A stretch of 50,009 nucleotides of DNA from Bacteroidaceae bacterium (lineage in GTDB: Bacteria > Bacteroidota > Bacteroidia > Bacteroidales > Bacteroidaceae). The notes under the pieces were generated by a model. That model was not told the origin of the DNA and made no database searches. It worked only from the letters and a program-made list of their open reading frames with translations. Where the stretch lies: positions 1 through 50,009 of the forward strand of contig JAFSRW010000075.1 in NCBI GenBank assembly GCA_017445925.1, read 5' to 3'. Position numbers and translations under genes: made by a program. Of this stretch, positions 37,538-45,948 are shown in pieces (positions within the stretch are counted from its first letter, which is position 1; each line of letters opens with the position of its first letter).

Positions 37538-38704
37538 ATGAAAATTACAAAACTATGGATGCTTGCCGCCATTCTGACTTGCGGTATTGTACTGACAGCG
37601 TGTTCGAACAATGATGACCCTGTAGTACCGCCTACTGACAATGTGGAAGCACAGTTGCAGAAGATGACACTGCGCGAAAAGGTGGGACAGATGTTCTTTA
37701 TCCGTATGGAATCGCTCGACCCATCTATTGACTGGACAACATACGACGACTTGGCTAACATAAAGATTAAGGAAGTGACCGAGAATATGAAGGCCGTGAA
37801 CGAGAATTATCCCGTAGGCGGCATCATCCTCTATGCATGGAATATCGATAACGAAACGCAGTTGGCCCGTCTCATCCCGCAAGTACGCGCTCTGAACGGC
37901 AATCCGTTACTCTGTATCGACGAGGAAGGAGGTCGGGTGTCACGCATTGCCAACAATCCTAACTTCAATGTCAAAAAGTATGAGTCGATGGCTTCCATAG
38001 GTGCCACTGGCGACCCACGGAATGCATACGAATGCGGTAACACCATCGGTACTTACCTGCAACGTTACGGCTTCGATATCGACTTCGCTCCTGTGGCCGA
38101 CGTGAACACCAATCCTGAGAATGTCATCATTGGCCCCCGTGCCTTCAGCGATGATCCTGCTGTTGCTGCCCCCATGGTTACCAGTTACCTGCAAGGCCTG
38201 AAGGATGCAGGTATCACGGGATGTATCAAACACTTCCCCGGTCATGGCGACACGAAAGCCGACACGCACTATGGATATGCTTCTACTCAGAAAACATGGG
38301 AGGAAATGTTGAATTGCGAGATGGTTACCTTCAAGGCAGGCATACAATGGGGTTGTAAGCTGATTATGACGGCTCACATCGGTGCACCTAAGGTTACCGG
38401 TTCCGATGTACCCAGTACCATGTCGCCCATTATCCTGCAAGACAAACTGCGCGGTGAACTGGGCTATCAGAACATCATCATCACCGACGGCATGGAGATG
38501 GGTGCCATCACCCAGCAGTACACCAGTGCCGAAGCCGCAGTGGGCAGTATAAAGGCAGGCGTGGATATTGTGCTTGGCCCTCGCTACTTCACAGAGGCTT
38601 TCGATGCCGTAATGGATGCAGTTAACAACGGAACACTTAGCGAAGAGCGAATCAACCAGAGTGTACGCCGAATACTGAAACTCAGACAAGAGATGAAAAG
38701 ATAA
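37538..38704 (+). CDS. GH3 lipoprotein, NagZ-like beta-N-acetylhexosaminidase
   Basis: 388 residues from ATG 37538; ATG 37529 is possible and adds three residues. Lipobox LTAC with Cys22. Glycoside hydrolase family 3 barrel: KHFPGHGDTKADTH carries the NagZ-type Asp-His general acid/base dyad, and IITDGMEMGAI holds the probable catalytic Asp. The GH3 C-terminal domain is absent, as in NagZ. Expected to release terminal GlcNAc from muropeptides or host or dietary glycans at the cell surface or periplasm. Followed by a terminator. Confidence 0.9.
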   Translation: MKITKLWMLAAILTCGIVLTACSNNDDPVVPPTDNVEAQLQKMTLREKVGQMFFIRMESLDPSIDWTTYDDLANIKIKEVTENMKAVNENYPVGGIILYAWNIDNETQLARLIPQVRALNGNPLLCIDEEGGRVSRIANNPNFNVKKYESMASIGATGDPRNAYECGNTIGTYLQRYGFDIDFAPVADVNTNPENVIIGPRAFSDDPAVAAPMVTSYLQGLKDAGITGCIKHFPGHGDTKADTHYGYASTQKTWEEMLNCEMVTFKAGIQWGCKLIMTAHIGAPKVTGSDVPSTMSPIILQDKLRGELGYQNIIITDGMEMGAITQQYTSAEAAVGSIKAGVDIVLGPRYFTEAFDAVMDAVNNGTLSEERINQSVRRILKLRQEMKR

Positions 38705-38748
38705 CGGGAACAACAACTGTAAATAGTAAACTAAAATAATTGAAAGTG

Positions 38749-38783
38749 AACTGACCAGACATGGCCAGTTTACTTTTTTTTTG
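38749..38783 (+). terminator. Terminator after the GH3 gene
   Basis: Stem AACTG-A-CC/GG-C-CAGTT around a 6-nt loop, followed by TACT and nine T. Confidence 0.78.
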
Positions 38784-38833
38784 TAAAAACGCATTTTTTT
38801 TCTCTATTTTCATAAGAAAAGCAAAAAAGATAC

Positions 38834-38841
38834 TATATTTG
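38834..38841 (+). promoter_or_regulatory. -7 element of the giant surface-protein gene
   Basis: TATATTTG, 54 nt before the ATG. No TTTG at ideal distance. Confidence 0.5.
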
Positions 38842-38894
38842 CGTGCGAAAATAGTTAAATTAAATCTAAATATAAGAAACCTAACATTATTAAC

Positions 38895-41800
38895 ATGAAA
38901 CAAGGATTACTTTATCGGTTTTTCCTGACAGCACTGGTATGTCTGTTAGGAGTAAGTATGGCTATGGCTCAGGTACCTGAACCTACTGCTAAGTGGACTT
39001 TTGAGAACACCGAGGACCTGATGGCTCCCCAGATTGGCAGCTTGCCTCTGACACCCTGTCTGCTGGGCAGTTACTCCATCGCACCCTCGACCCTAAGTGA
39101 AACGGGCATTGTTACGGCAGACGGTCCCACAGCAGGCAGCAAGGCTATCTACGTGCCTAAAAAAGCTGCGCTGAAGGTTCCCCGTACCGAGGGTGCAGAG
39201 ACTTCTACAGCCTACACCATCATGATGGACATTATGGAGCCTGATGCAAACCCTTACAACGGCTTGCTCCAGATGGACGAAGCTAACAACAACGACGGTG
39301 ACCTATTTACCAACAAATATACTATTGGTATAGGCTCTATGGGCTACGCAGGCAATATTAAGGACAATACGTGGTATCGCGTGGTGTTCACCTACAACGA
39401 GAACAACCCTGCAGGCACACAAGCCAGACTCTATGTAAACGGCGTGAAGATAAAAGAGGGTGGTGCGAATATACGTCATCAGATGGCACCTTTTGGCTTC
39501 TATCTGCTCTGTGACGAGGATGGTGAAAAAATAGAATATACCTATCTGGCAGAAGCATCTCTCTGGGAGACACCTCTTACCGATCAGCAGGTAAGTGAAC
39601 TGGGTAGTGCTATTCCTGCTACAGTGTTGGAGATTGCAACAGCCGACGATTTGCGCAACTTTGCTCAGGCTATTAATCGTGGCGAAGACTTGAAAGGCGT
39701 GCTGACCTCCGACATCGATTTGGGTGGTTCTGCATGGGAAACTCCCATTGGTACCAACGAGAATAGCTTCTCTGGTAATTTTGACGGTCAGGGACACAAG
39801 ATTACGGGCTTCAATGCTACATGCGAGACTGACGGAGCCGGACTTTTTGGCGTAACAAACGGTGCGGTTATCAAGGACTTCAGCATCTACGGTACTCTTA
39901 AGGCAATCGCAGGTACTGGTTCTGGTGTGGTTGGCTATCCTACCGGCAGCAACATCTCGGGCATCCACTCTTATCTAGAGATTAGTGTTCCCGCAATGGA
40001 AGTGCATCATGTGGGGGGCGTTGTAGGCTCGGCTCGCGGTAGCAACACAATAACCGGCTGTACCTTCCACGGCTCTATGCAAGTAGCAGAGGGCAGCACC
40101 GATAACTTTGCCGGCATTGTGGCTTATCTGGGTGGCGATAAGGTACAGTTCTGTGCCAACTACGGAACTATCAGCTTCGATGACGTCAACTGTGCAGCAG
40201 GCGGCATCGCAGGTTATTGCAACAATACCGGCTCTTATGTGCAGAACTGTCTTAACATGGGTAAAGTCGTTTACACAAATGCTGAAGAAACGCCCAGCAA
40301 GGGTGGCGCCATCGTTGGTTGGCTGCGCACTCACGACGAGACCAAGATGACGGGTAACTGCTGGCTCGAAGGCAGCGCAACAGGTGCCGGTAAGGATGGC
40401 GGCAATGTAAAACTGACAACAGCATTCTGCTTTAATGAGGCACAGTATGCAAGCGGTGAGGTTTGCTATAACCTCAACGGCGACCAATCTGTCATCGGCT
40501 GGTATCAGACATTGCCTGGAGACAAGGAGCCCGTTCTCCTTGATTCCACTCACAAACAAGTTTATAAGAACGGACGTCTTCACTGTAATGGTGATCCCAG
40601 CGAAGACACAAGCTTTTCTAATGAGAATATAGGCACCACACAGGATGACCACCACATGGTAGACGGCTTCTGCGACTATTGCGGCCTCTTCTTCCCTGAT
40701 GGCTTAACACCCAATGCCGACGGCTTCTACGAACTTGCAAACGCAAGGCAGCTTGCTTGGTTCGAGCAAAAGGTCAACACTGGTGAACTTACTGCCAATG
40801 CCATCCTTACCGCCGACATCGATTTTGCAGTCCTCATGCCAGAAGGCGCAAATCCTGAGGAAACCCAGATTACCTGGACACCAATTGGCGACTGGGGGCA
40901 AACACGTGGTTTGGCCAATGCCGGCTATCAAGGTCACTTCGACGGACAGGGCCACACCATCAAGAACCTCAATGCCGCCGCAAAGCAGAACTTCTTTGGT
41001 CTGTTCGGTGTTATTTCTTCAAACGCCCTCATTGAAAACTTCACCATCTACGGTACCATTTCCACTATCTATCAGTACGCTGGCGGTGTTGCTGCTTATT
41101 CTCGCGACGCGAATCCCACCATCCGCAACGTCCATAGCTACGTGAACATCAACAACACTTGCGCTGGCGGCAGACAAGGCGGTATTCTGGGCTGTGCTTC
41201 TATCAACGACGCAAACTACCGTACTACCGTCGAGAACAGCATCTACTCCGGCACACTTGACGGCAACGATGCTGGTGGTGGCGGTAACTACGGCGGTATC
41301 GTAGGTTATGTGAACAACAGCAGTGCTAACCTCGTTGACATTACCAATTGTCTGTTCGATGGTAAAGTGGTGAACCTCAACGAGACACCTGGTGGCTGTA
41401 CCTTCGGCGGTGTCGTTGGATACAACAATGGCGGTAAGGTAACCATCAAGAACTGTCTGTCTATTGGTACGGTAAGTGCTGCAGAGAATAAGTACGGTCA
41501 GTTCTTCGGTGCCCTGAACGGCAACAACTCAACATTTGTGAACAGCTATTATGTTGGTGACTTTATTAATGGTGCATCAAGTGGTGGCAAGGCAAGTGGT
41601 ACTGTACCTGGAAAGGTTGATGATGCACAACTGGCCAGCGGTGAAATTACTTGGATGCTGAACGAGGAGGAATTCCTGGATGCTGTTTGGCGTCAGGACA
41701 TTGGCTATGATGATTATCCACTTCCCACAAGTGTTGGCGCCTTTGTCTATCTGTCTCCTGACGGTTATGCAAGCGTCTCTGAAAGCAAACCTGAAACTTT

Positions 41801-44480
41801 TTACCCATTCCGTGATGCAGTCATTGCTATGGAGACAAACTTCATTGAGGATGACGAATTAGTGGCTTATCAGCCTTTGGTTGATGAATATAAAGAGACT
41901 ATCGAGTCTTGGGAGTCAATTGATAATATGAACGACTTCTTAGCAGCTTACAAGGCCGGTTTCAAGGTTAAGGAAGCTATCAATAAGTCTGCTGCCAGCT
42001 ATGCCGCTTACGCACAGGCTTGCGAGGAGACTGCCAACTATGTGAAGGATAATAGCCTGGAAGGTGAATATGCAGATTTCCTCGTAACTTATTTGGAGGA
42101 AACCGTCGAGCCTAACAACGACTATCCTAACGGTAGTGCTCCCTACATCATGGAGAACCGCAACTTGAACGATGAAAAGATTGTAGCCGAAATAGCCTTC
42201 ATAGATCAGATGCTGCAGAATGCCCTTGCAGGTGGCATAACTCCTGGTACCGAGATTACCCGTCTGATTGTTAATCCTAACTTCACAGAAGGCGAGGACA
42301 AGTTCGAAGGATGGACCAAGGAAGCTGGTGAGGGCGCAACCTTTGCTACTGGCGGTGTTCAGGAGATTATGAACATTGCCCGTGGTAAGGACGGCATTTT
42401 CGATATCAAGCAAACTGTAAGTGATTTGCAGAACGGTATCTATATGATGGCGCTGAACGGTTTGTTCCTTGATGGTCAGGACATCTACTCTCAGTTCTAT
42501 GCTGGCCAGCTTTATCTGAACGATACCTATAACTACTTTATGTCATCCAGCGAGGATATTATTACTGAGGCCGATGCCGTAGATCAGGTGAACTGTTTGC
42601 TCAGCGACGATGACAAATACATGGAGGATGAGGAACTGATAGGTTACGTTCCCTCTACCTTCAAGGGCTGCTCTTACGCTTACAATGCAGGTCGTTACCC
42701 CAACTTCTGTGCTACAGAAGTGACAGACGGTACGCTGACTATTGGTATGCGTAACCTTGGCGCAACGGGTAAAGGCGACTGGATGCCATTTGGTAATCTG
42801 CGTGTTTATTATCTGGGTAATGCCGATGAGGCTAACGAGAAGCTTGCTGAGGTATTGGAAGGCTTTGTTGCCCGTGCTCAGATTATTGTAGATTTTGAAA
42901 TTAGCGACGGATACGAGGATATTGAGAAGAAGCCTAATATCTCTGCTGAGCTGAAGGGACGTCTTATTGACGCTATAGCAGGTGCAGAAGAAGCTACTAC
43001 AGGCGAACTGAAGATGGCTCTCATCAATTCCTTCTCTGAGCTCTTTAATGAGGTTCATGCTTGCCGTAAGGCATATATCGCAATGGCTAAGGCTACTCAG
43101 ACTCTTTCTGATGCCATTAACGACCTGTTAGGCTTAGGCCTTATCACCGACGAGGAGTATACCCAATGGGATGCCGAAATCTATGAGGCTTTGGATCATT
43201 TTGTTAACGGAACTGTTTCTACCGAAGAAGCTCTTGCCATTGCAGAAAAACTGAACATCATGGATCAGATGATGCCTCAGGTTGATGGCGTATATCAGAT
43301 ATCTACAGCTAAGCAACTTAAGCTCTTCGCTATAACAGTTAATAACGGTAAGAATGAAGTCAGTGCAGTCTTGACAGCCGACATTGACCTTGCAGAACTG
43401 GCAACAGAGTCTGAAGAAGGGGAGACTCCTGCTGAATTAGATTTGGCTTGGACACCTATAGGCCTCTGGGGCAACAATAGTATTGCTTTCATGGGTCACT
43501 TCGACGGTCAGGGTCATACCATTAAGAACTTTAAGTCTTCTTCAACCCAGAACTTCTTTGGCCTGTTTGGTGTACTCTCTACAGGTTGTCTTATTGAGAA
43601 CTTTACCATCTATGGTGATATTGCCACAAACTTCCAATACACAGGTGGCGTTGCCGGTTACTCACGTGATACCGAAACCTTCATCCGTAATGTACACAGC
43701 TATGTGAACATCAATAACTCATGCGCTGGTGGCAGACAAGGCGGTATCTTGGGTACAGCACAGAATGGTAAGGCAACAGTTGAGAACTGTACTTATACTG
43801 GTACCCTTGACGGTAACGATGCTGGTGGTAGCGGTAACTATGGCGGTATCATTGGTTATGTTAACAACAGTGCTTCTGCCATTGCCATTATCAACAACTG
43901 TCTGTTCGATGGCCAGGTTGTTAACAACAATGCAGCTCCCGGGAACTGTACCTTTGGCGGTATCGTAGGATACAATAATTCTGGTACGGTTACCATCAAG
44001 AACTGCTTGTCTATCGGTACTGTCCGTTCTACCCGAGCTTCCCAGTTCTTTGGAGCCCTCAACGGAAACAACTCTACCTTCGAGAACAACTACTACTTAG
44101 GCGACAATATTAATGGTCCTGGTAGTGGTGGTACAGCTGCTGGTCCTGCTCCTGTTAAGGTAACAGAGGAACAGTTGGCAAGCGGCGAGGTTTGCTTCAA
44201 GCTGAATGGCGATGCTGAGATTCCTGCTTGGTATCAGAACCTTACTGGCGATGATAAGGATGCTTATCCTGTTCTTGATCCTACTCATAAGGTAGTTCTG
44301 TACGACGAGATCAACGGCTATCACAATGAGGGCGATGAAGATCCCGATGGCATTGGAAACGTTAACGTTAACGATAACGATAACCTCAATAATGCTGCCA
44401 TTTACAACATGGCAGGTCAGCGTTTGAGCAAGCCTCAGAAGGGAATCAACATTGTTAATGGAAAAAAGATTCTATTTTAA
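38895..44480 (+). CDS. Giant surface protein with LamG-like and GLUG-type repeats
   Basis: 1861 residues with a signal peptide (about 1-25, ending AMAQ). Order: LamG/concanavalin-like domain (about 30-235), a first GLUG-type beta-helix block (about 245-560, GHKITGFNA, GAGLFGV), and a second block (about 606-940). A helical central region follows (about 960-1450, with a galactose-binding-like part near 1115-1310), then a third block (about 1460-1795) closely similar to the second. An Asn/Asp/Val linker from a GTTAAC hexamer array (about 1821-1831) leads to a short C-terminal tail (YNMAGQRLSKPQKGINIV) of the kind found on secreted Bacteroidota proteins. Probable adhesin or glycan binder on the cell surface; no catalytic motif seen. 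Confidence 0.85.
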   Translation: MKQGLLYRFFLTALVCLLGVSMAMAQVPEPTAKWTFENTEDLMAPQIGSLPLTPCLLGSYSIAPSTLSETGIVTADGPTAGSKAIYVPKKAALKVPRTEGAETSTAYTIMMDIMEPDANPYNGLLQMDEANNNDGDLFTNKYTIGIGSMGYAGNIKDNTWYRVVFTYNENNPAGTQARLYVNGVKIKEGGANIRHQMAPFGFYLLCDEDGEKIEYTYLAEASLWETPLTDQQVSELGSAIPATVLEIATADDLRNFAQAINRGEDLKGVLTSDIDLGGSAWETPIGTNENSFSGNFDGQGHKITGFNATCETDGAGLFGVTNGAVIKDFSIYGTLKAIAGTGSGVVGYPTGSNISGIHSYLEISVPAMEVHHVGGVVGSARGSNTITGCTFHGSMQVAEGSTDNFAGIVAYLGGDKVQFCANYGTISFDDVNCAAGGIAGYCNNTGSYVQNCLNMGKVVYTNAEETPSKGGAIVGWLRTHDETKMTGNCWLEGSATGAGKDGGNVKLTTAFCFNEAQYASGEVCYNLNGDQSVIGWYQTLPGDKEPVLLDSTHKQVYKNGRLHCNGDPSEDTSFSNENIGTTQDDHHMVDGFCDYCGLFFPDGLTPNADGFYELANARQLAWFEQKVNTGELTANAILTADIDFAVLMPEGANPEETQITWTPIGDWGQTRGLANAGYQGHFDGQGHTIKNLNAAAKQNFFGLFGVISSNALIENFTIYGTISTIYQYAGGVAAYSRDANPTIRNVHSYVNINNTCAGGRQGGILGCASINDANYRTTVENSIYSGTLDGNDAGGGGNYGGIVGYVNNSSANLVDITNCLFDGKVVNLNETPGGCTFGGVVGYNNGGKVTIKNCLSIGTVSAAENKYGQFFGALNGNNSTFVNSYYVGDFINGASSGGKASGTVPGKVDDAQLASGEITWMLNEEEFLDAVWRQDIGYDDYPLPTSVGAFVYLSPDGYASVSESKPETFYPFRDAVIAMETNFIEDDELVAYQPLVDEYKETIESWESIDNMNDFLAAYKAGFKVKEAINKSAASYAAYAQACEETANYVKDNSLEGEYADFLVTYLEETVEPNNDYPNGSAPYIMENRNLNDEKIVAEIAFIDQMLQNALAGGITPGTEITRLIVNPNFTEGEDKFEGWTKEAGEGATFATGGVQEIMNIARGKDGIFDIKQTVSDLQNGIYMMALNGLFLDGQDIYSQFYAGQLYLNDTYNYFMSSSEDIITEADAVDQVNCLLSDDDKYMEDEELIGYVPSTFKGCSYAYNAGRYPNFCATEVTDGTLTIGMRNLGATGKGDWMPFGNLRVYYLGNADEANEKLAEVLEGFVARAQIIVDFEISDGYEDIEKKPNISAELKGRLIDAIAGAEEATTGELKMALINSFSELFNEVHACRKAYIAMAKATQTLSDAINDLLGLGLITDEEYTQWDAEIYEALDHFVNGTVSTEEALAIAEKLNIMDQMMPQVDGVYQISTAKQLKLFAITVNNGKNEVSAVLTADIDLAELATESEEGETPAELDLAWTPIGLWGNNSIAFMGHFDGQGHTIKNFKSSSTQNFFGLFGVLSTGCLIENFTIYGDIATNFQYTGGVAGYSRDTETFIRNVHSYVNINNSCAGGRQGGILGTAQNGKATVENCTYTGTLDGNDAGGSGNYGGIIGYVNNSASAIAIINNCLFDGQVVNNNAAPGNCTFGGIVGYNNSGTVTIKNCLSIGTVRSTRASQFFGALNGNNSTFENNYYLGDNINGPGSGGTAAGPAPVKVTEEQLASGEVCFKLNGDAEIPAWYQNLTGDDKDAYPVLDPTHKVVLYDEINGYHNEGDEDPDGIGNVNVNDNDNLNNAAIYNMAGQRLSKPQKGINIVNGKKILF
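40714..41713 (+). repeat. Duplicated GLUG block, first copy
   Basis: Encodes about 335 residues that align with 43275-44280 (shared YVNINN-CAGGRQGGILG, TLDGNDAGG, SQFFGALNGNNSTF-like stretches). Confidence 0.85.
43275..44280 (+). repeat. Duplicated GLUG block, second copy
   Basis: Partner of 40714-41713. The two copies are separated by about 1.5 kb of unrelated helical sequence. Confidence 0.85.
44358..44386. repeat. GTTAAC/GATAAC hexamer array in coding frame
   Basis: Units GTTAAC, GTTAAC, GATAAC, GATAAC are translated as alternating Val/Asp and Asn in the linker before the C-terminal tail of the giant protein. Confidence 0.8.
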
Positions 44481-44531
44481 CGATAACCGATTGAGAGTTG
44501 ACTTTGGTCAAACTTGACATGTTTCAATCTC

Positions 44532-44656
44532 GTCTGAAATTGTTTCAATTTCGTCTGAGGACTTTAAATATTGTCTGAAAACCTTTCAATTTTGTCTGAA
44601 ATCTGAAAAAAGTGTCTGTTCCGCCGTGGTGCAGACATTTTTTTTATGTATTTTTG
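44532..44656 (+). promoter_or_regulatory. Phased GTCTG promoter cassette, copy 2
   Basis: GTCTG boxes start at 44532, 44553, 44573, 44594 and 44614 (steps 21, 20, 21, 20 bp), each mostly preceded by TTTCAAT or TTTAAAT. The last box is in a hairpin with stem TGTCTG/CAGACA (44613-44618 and 44632-44637) and a T-run, followed by TATTTTTG (44649-44656). A -33 TTTG is not present. The hairpin with T-run can also terminate the giant gene. Confidence 0.75.
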
Positions 44657-44691
44657 TCGCAGGAAATTTGAGATGAAAAGAATAAGATAAT

Positions 44692-44795
44692 GTTCAATGC
44701 TCAACGCTGGAGGGGTCGCGAGCGAATTGCGAGAAGGTTTAGCTCGACGGCCCGAAGGGGAAAGTCAACGAAGTGGCAATGTTCAATATTCAACT
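44692..44795. repeat. GC-rich insert flanked by AATGTTCAAT direct repeats
   Basis: A segment of about 65 bp (44713-44777, with GGTCGCGAGCGAATTGCGAG) is bordered on both sides by AATGTTCAAT followed by GCTCAAC or ATTCAAC. It may be an inserted small element or a shuffled repeat. Confidence 0.45.
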
Positions 44796-44803
44796 AATTA
44801 AGA

Positions 44804-44917
44804 ATGGGAAATGACTTTTATCATCGTAATGAACGTAACTACTACGGCTGTTTAGTCGGGCTGGTGGGAACGATAGCGATACTGTTGTACCTTATCATCA
44901 GCGCTTTATTCCATTGA
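44804..44917 (+). CDS. Putative 37-residue membrane peptide
   Basis: ATG 44804 to TGA 44917. A polar N-terminus with several Asn, Tyr and Arg (MGNDFYHRNERNYYG) is followed by one membrane helix (CLVGLVGTIAILLYLIISAL) and F-H at the end. The hydrophobic segment is clean and the composition unlike nearby shadow frames. The ribosome-binding site is weak, as is usual in this phylum. It lies downstream of the phased cassette and upstream of two lipoprotein genes. Function unknown. Confidence 0.55.
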   Translation: MGNDFYHRNERNYYGCLVGLVGTIAILLYLIISALFH

Positions 44918-44959
44918 GTATTCTATAGGTGATAATAAATATGATTAACCCAAAAATCG

Positions 44960-45025
44960 AAACTTGAAACTTGAAACATGGAACTTGAAACATGGAACTT
45001 GAAACATGGAACTTGAAACATAAAC
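44960..45025. repeat. TTGAAACATGGAAC tandem array before a start codon
   Basis: Units of about 15 bp (TTGAAACATGGAAC), preceded by a shorter TTGAAAC unit, end five bases before the LRR lipoprotein ATG. Confidence 0.8.
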
Positions 45026-45029
45026 CATT

Positions 45030-45914
45030 ATGAAAACAAACAAAATTTTTTCTCTGCTGGCCGCTATCATGATGGCTGCCATGTTTACAGCTTGTAGTAA
45101 CGACGACAATCCTGTCAAGCCATCGCTGGATAGGACGGATATCGACACCTGGAACGCAAGCACCAAGACGCTGACCGTGAACATCAATCCTTGGGAAAAT
45201 GCCTACTCCGATAACACGGAAATCCAGCACATCGTCTTCGCCGACAATGTGACAAACATCGGCAAAGCTGCCTTCGATGGCTGCGGGAACCTGGAATCGG
45301 TCACCTTTGCAGAAAACTCACAGTTGGAGACCATCAATGGTTGGGCATTTGGTTATTGTGGAAAACTGACCACGATTACCATCCCCGCCAGCGTAACCAC
45401 CCTTAAAGGTCCTGTCTTCACAGGCTCCGGTCTGCAGACCATTTTCTTTGAAGAGGGTTCCAGGCTGCAGACCATTGGTAATAATGCTTTCGACAACTCA
45501 GCCTTGACTGCGATTACCATCCCCGCCAGCGTGATTACCATCAATTTAACTGCCTTCAGTCGGTGCGCATACCTGTCTACGGTGAACTTTGAGGAGAACT
45601 CACAATTGGAAACTATCGACCATGGCGCCTTTATGGAGTGCTACGCACTGAAGAAGATTACCATCCCCGCCAGCGTGACCTTCATCGGCGACAATGCCTT
45701 CGATGAATGCCAAAACCTGTCAGTGATTAACATCCTTGCGCAGACACCGCCCAGCCTGGGCACTCATGCATTCGCACATACTGCCGAGGACTTCAAGATT
45801 TTCGTCCCCAAGGATTGTGTTGATGCATACAAGACAGCCTATCCCGACTTCGCAGACAGAATCAAGCCGATTATGGGCGACGACGTGACGGAAATCGATT
45901 CAATTGATAATTGA
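45030..45914 (+). CDS. BspA-like leucine-rich repeat lipoprotein
   Basis: 294 residues. Lipobox FTAC with Cys22, then S-N-D-D, an acidic sequence after the Cys typical of surface export in Bacteroidota. About six LRR_5/BspA repeats (units such as LTTITIPASVTTLKG and LKKITIPASVTFIGDNAF) occupy residues 65-270. Probable surface binding protein. The last codons (S-I-D-N) are translated from an ATTGATA array. Its signal sequence shares 44 identical bases with the next gene. Confidence 0.92.
   Translation: MKTNKIFSLLAAIMMAAMFTACSNDDNPVKPSLDRTDIDTWNASTKTLTVNINPWENAYSDNTEIQHIVFADNVTNIGKAAFDGCGNLESVTFAENSQLETINGWAFGYCGKLTTITIPASVTTLKGPVFTGSGLQTIFFEEGSRLQTIGNNAFDNSALTAITIPASVITINLTAFSRCAYLSTVNFEENSQLETIDHGAFMECYALKKITIPASVTFIGDNAFDECQNLSVINILAQTPPSLGTHAFAHTAEDFKIFVPKDCVDAYKTAYPDFADRIKPIMGDDVTEIDSIDN
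45067..45110 (+). repeat. 44-bp direct repeat, copy 1 (lipoprotein signal region)
   Basis: Identical to 45995-46038. Encodes M-M-A-A-M-F-T-A-C-S-N-D-D-N around the lipobox. Confidence 0.95.
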
Positions 45915-45948
45915 TAATGATGCGCGTGATTAAATAACATAAAGCGAT

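Larger units (their letters stand above)
44481..45029. other. Intergenic region with phased cassette, insert and small gene
   Basis: In order: phased GTCTG cassette (44532-44656), AATGTTC arrays flanking a GC-rich insert (44692-44795), a 37-codon membrane-peptide gene (44804-44917), and a TTGAAACATGGAAC array (44960-45025) that runs to the next start codon. Confidence 0.75.

Noticed and set aside
40714-44280. Possible diversity-generating retroelement template and variable repeats
   Set aside because: No reverse transcriptase gene is present in the window and differences between blocks are not limited to adenine positions.
44532-44618. Regular GTCTG repeats looking like a CRISPR array
   Set aside because: Units are 20-21 bp apart with no unique spacers of 30 bp, and no cas genes are present. 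The arrangement fits phased operator sites.
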